Assembly: GCA_031394045.1 (NCBI GenBank)
Contig: JANMWN010000016.1
Span: forward strand, 1 to 6,425
DNA: 6,425 nucleotides
Reading direction: 5' to 3'
Source of the DNA: JANYIP01 sp031394045
GTDB taxonomy: Bacteria > Actinomycetota > Actinomycetes > Prado026
The notes below the pieces were generated by a model. It was not told the origin of the DNA, made no database searches, and saw only the letters and a list, made by a program, of their open reading frames with translations. Every line of letters begins with the position of its first letter. Position 1 is the stretch's first letter. Positions 5,991-6,425 of this stretch are shown here, one piece after another. The position numbers and the translations under genes are program-made.

Positions 5991-6184
5991 TGGGCCAGAC
6001 GGCGAAGCAGCTCCGCATCCTCGGCGCGAACCCGCTCGATCGCCGCTGCGAGTCTGGCCGGTCGATCGGAGACGTACTCGTGAATCGCAGCCCGGGCCAC
6101 TTCTTGCATCGAGCGGCCTTCTTGCGCTGCCTTGCGACGCAGCGCAGCTGTCTCGGAGTCGGTCAGCCGCAGGTTCATCGCCAT
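5987..6184 (-). CDS. Ribbon-helix-helix antitoxin of the Doc module
   Basis: A 65-residue protein from ATG 6182-6184 to TGA 5987-5989. The first part, MNLRLTDSETAALRRKAAQ followed by EGRSMQEVARAAIHEYV, has the beta-strand then two helices of the CopG/ribbon-helix-helix DNA-binding fold. This is the type usually paired with Doc in actinobacteria, rather than the Phd fold of phage P1. The charged tail (IERVRAEDAELLRRLAQ) is a likely helix that would block the toxin. The dimer should bind the palindrome just upstream and repress its own operon; this is inferred from the fold and layout. ATG 6176-6178 and GTG 6200-6202 are alternative starts. The GTG lies at the operator's centre and is least likely. 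No Shine-Dalgarno site precedes any of them, which fits a leaderless transcript. Confidence 0.85.
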   Translation of the reverse strand: MAMNLRLTDSETAALRRKAAQEGRSMQEVARAAIHEYVSDRPARLAAAIERVRAEDAELLRRLAQ

Positions 6185-6185
6185 G

Positions 6186-6196
6186 AGTGTATGGTA
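6186..6196 (-). promoter_or_regulatory. Probable -10 region of the toxin-antitoxin operon (leaderless)
   Basis: Two hexamers of the TAnnnT form lie on the minus strand. TACCAT (6196-6191) is six bases before ATG 6184 and TACACT (6191-6186) is seven bases before ATG 6178. Either spacing would put transcription start at the A of the start codon. No clear -35 consensus is seen. Confidence 0.5.
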
Positions 6197-6210
6197 CCGC
6201 ACCGGTACCA
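6192..6210. promoter_or_regulatory. Palindromic operator of the toxin-antitoxin operon
   Basis: tggtaccg-cac-cggtacca is a perfect 8-bp inverted repeat with a 3-base centre. It overlaps one candidate -10 box and abuts the other. It lies between the upstream gene's stop (6222) and the antitoxin start. This position is typical for autorepression by a ribbon-helix-helix antitoxin dimer. Confidence 0.65.
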
Positions 6211-6221
6211 GATCGCAGAGG

Positions 6222-6425
6222 CTATCCGGCGTCGTCCGGCGCCACGAGGGCGTCGGCCTCGTCGGGCTGCTGCCGTCGCCAGATGAACACGCTGCCGAGG
6301 CCGAGGAGCAGAGGTACCAGCAGCAGCCCGACCCGCCAGATCACCAGCGCCGCCACGATGGCCGAGGGGTCGGCGACGTTCTCGTTTGACAAGATCGTGA
6401 CGATCGCGGCGTCGAGCACGCCGAG
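6222..6425 (-). CDS. Integral membrane protein, probable YbhN/LPG-synthase transmembrane family, C-terminal part
   Basis: The frame is open from the window edge to TAG at 6222-6224, so only the last 67 residues are present and the start lies outside. The visible part begins LGVLDAAIVTILSN, resembling the last conserved helix region of the family (LG-x-x-(E/D)-A). Then comes IVAALVIWRVGLLLVPLLLG, which matches the A-A-x-(L)-x-(Y/W)-R-x-x-x-x-x-(L)-P pattern at the end of flippase-like lysylphosphatidylglycerol-synthase membrane domains. A short basic patch (WRRQQ) and an acidic cytosolic tail close it. It is upstream of the antitoxin on the same strand with 37 bp between, but the operator in that gap suggests the toxin-antitoxin pair has its own promoter. 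Family call is moderate because so little is visible; substrate is unknown. Confidence 0.6.
   Translation of the reverse strand, partial: LGVLDAAIVTILSNENVADPSAIVAALVIWRVGLLLVPLLLGLGSVFIWRRQQPDEADALVAPDDAG

Overview
High-GC DNA with frequent GTG starts, Shine-Dalgarno sites of the GGAGG type and a likely leaderless promoter point to an actinobacterial chromosome, probably a Nocardioides-like or related soil genus. The genus is an inference from style and protein flavour. There are no rRNA, tRNA, CRISPR or insertion-sequence signals, and no stretch over 300 bases lacks a gene.

Layout from left to right. (1) 1-363 (+) is the C-terminal end of an FAD/NAD(P)H ferredoxin-reductase-like oxidoreductase. 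(2) 386-1360 (-) is a PAPS-type sulfotransferase, convergent with the first gene. (3) 1456-2616 (-) is a broken gene for a secreted repeat protein of beta-propeller type. Two opposite single-base frameshifts lie at G-runs, and about 35 residues of one repeat appear to be missing. (4) 2746-2787 is a strong hairpin terminator. (5) 2812-4182 (-) is a DinF-like MATE efflux transporter. (6) 4219-4965 (-) is a TauE/SafE-type anion permease just upstream of the MATE gene, so the two may form an operon. A perfect 10-bp inverted repeat lies at the MATE start. (7) 4966-5103 is a divergent promoter region with several repeats, including DnaA-box-like nonamers. (8) 5104-5607 (+) is a DUF4262 protein of unknown function. 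(9) 5604-6184 (-) is a complete type II toxin-antitoxin pair, a ribbon-helix-helix antitoxin followed by a Doc/Fic toxin, with a palindromic operator. (10) 6222-6425 (-) is the C-terminal end of a membrane protein resembling the YbhN/LPG-synthase transmembrane family.

The genes do not form one pathway. Sulfotransferase, TauE-type permease and possibly the oxidoreductase share a loose sulfur theme, but nothing in the sequence ties them together. The best-defined functional unit is the Doc module: an operator overlapping two possible -10 boxes, a 4-bp antitoxin/toxin overlap, and a toxin stop codon shared with the convergent DUF4262 gene through a 10-bp palindrome. I see no convincing new multi-gene system. 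The items most worth a second look are the decaying propeller gene, the toxin-antitoxin regulatory region, the shared stop palindrome and the inverted repeat at the MATE start.
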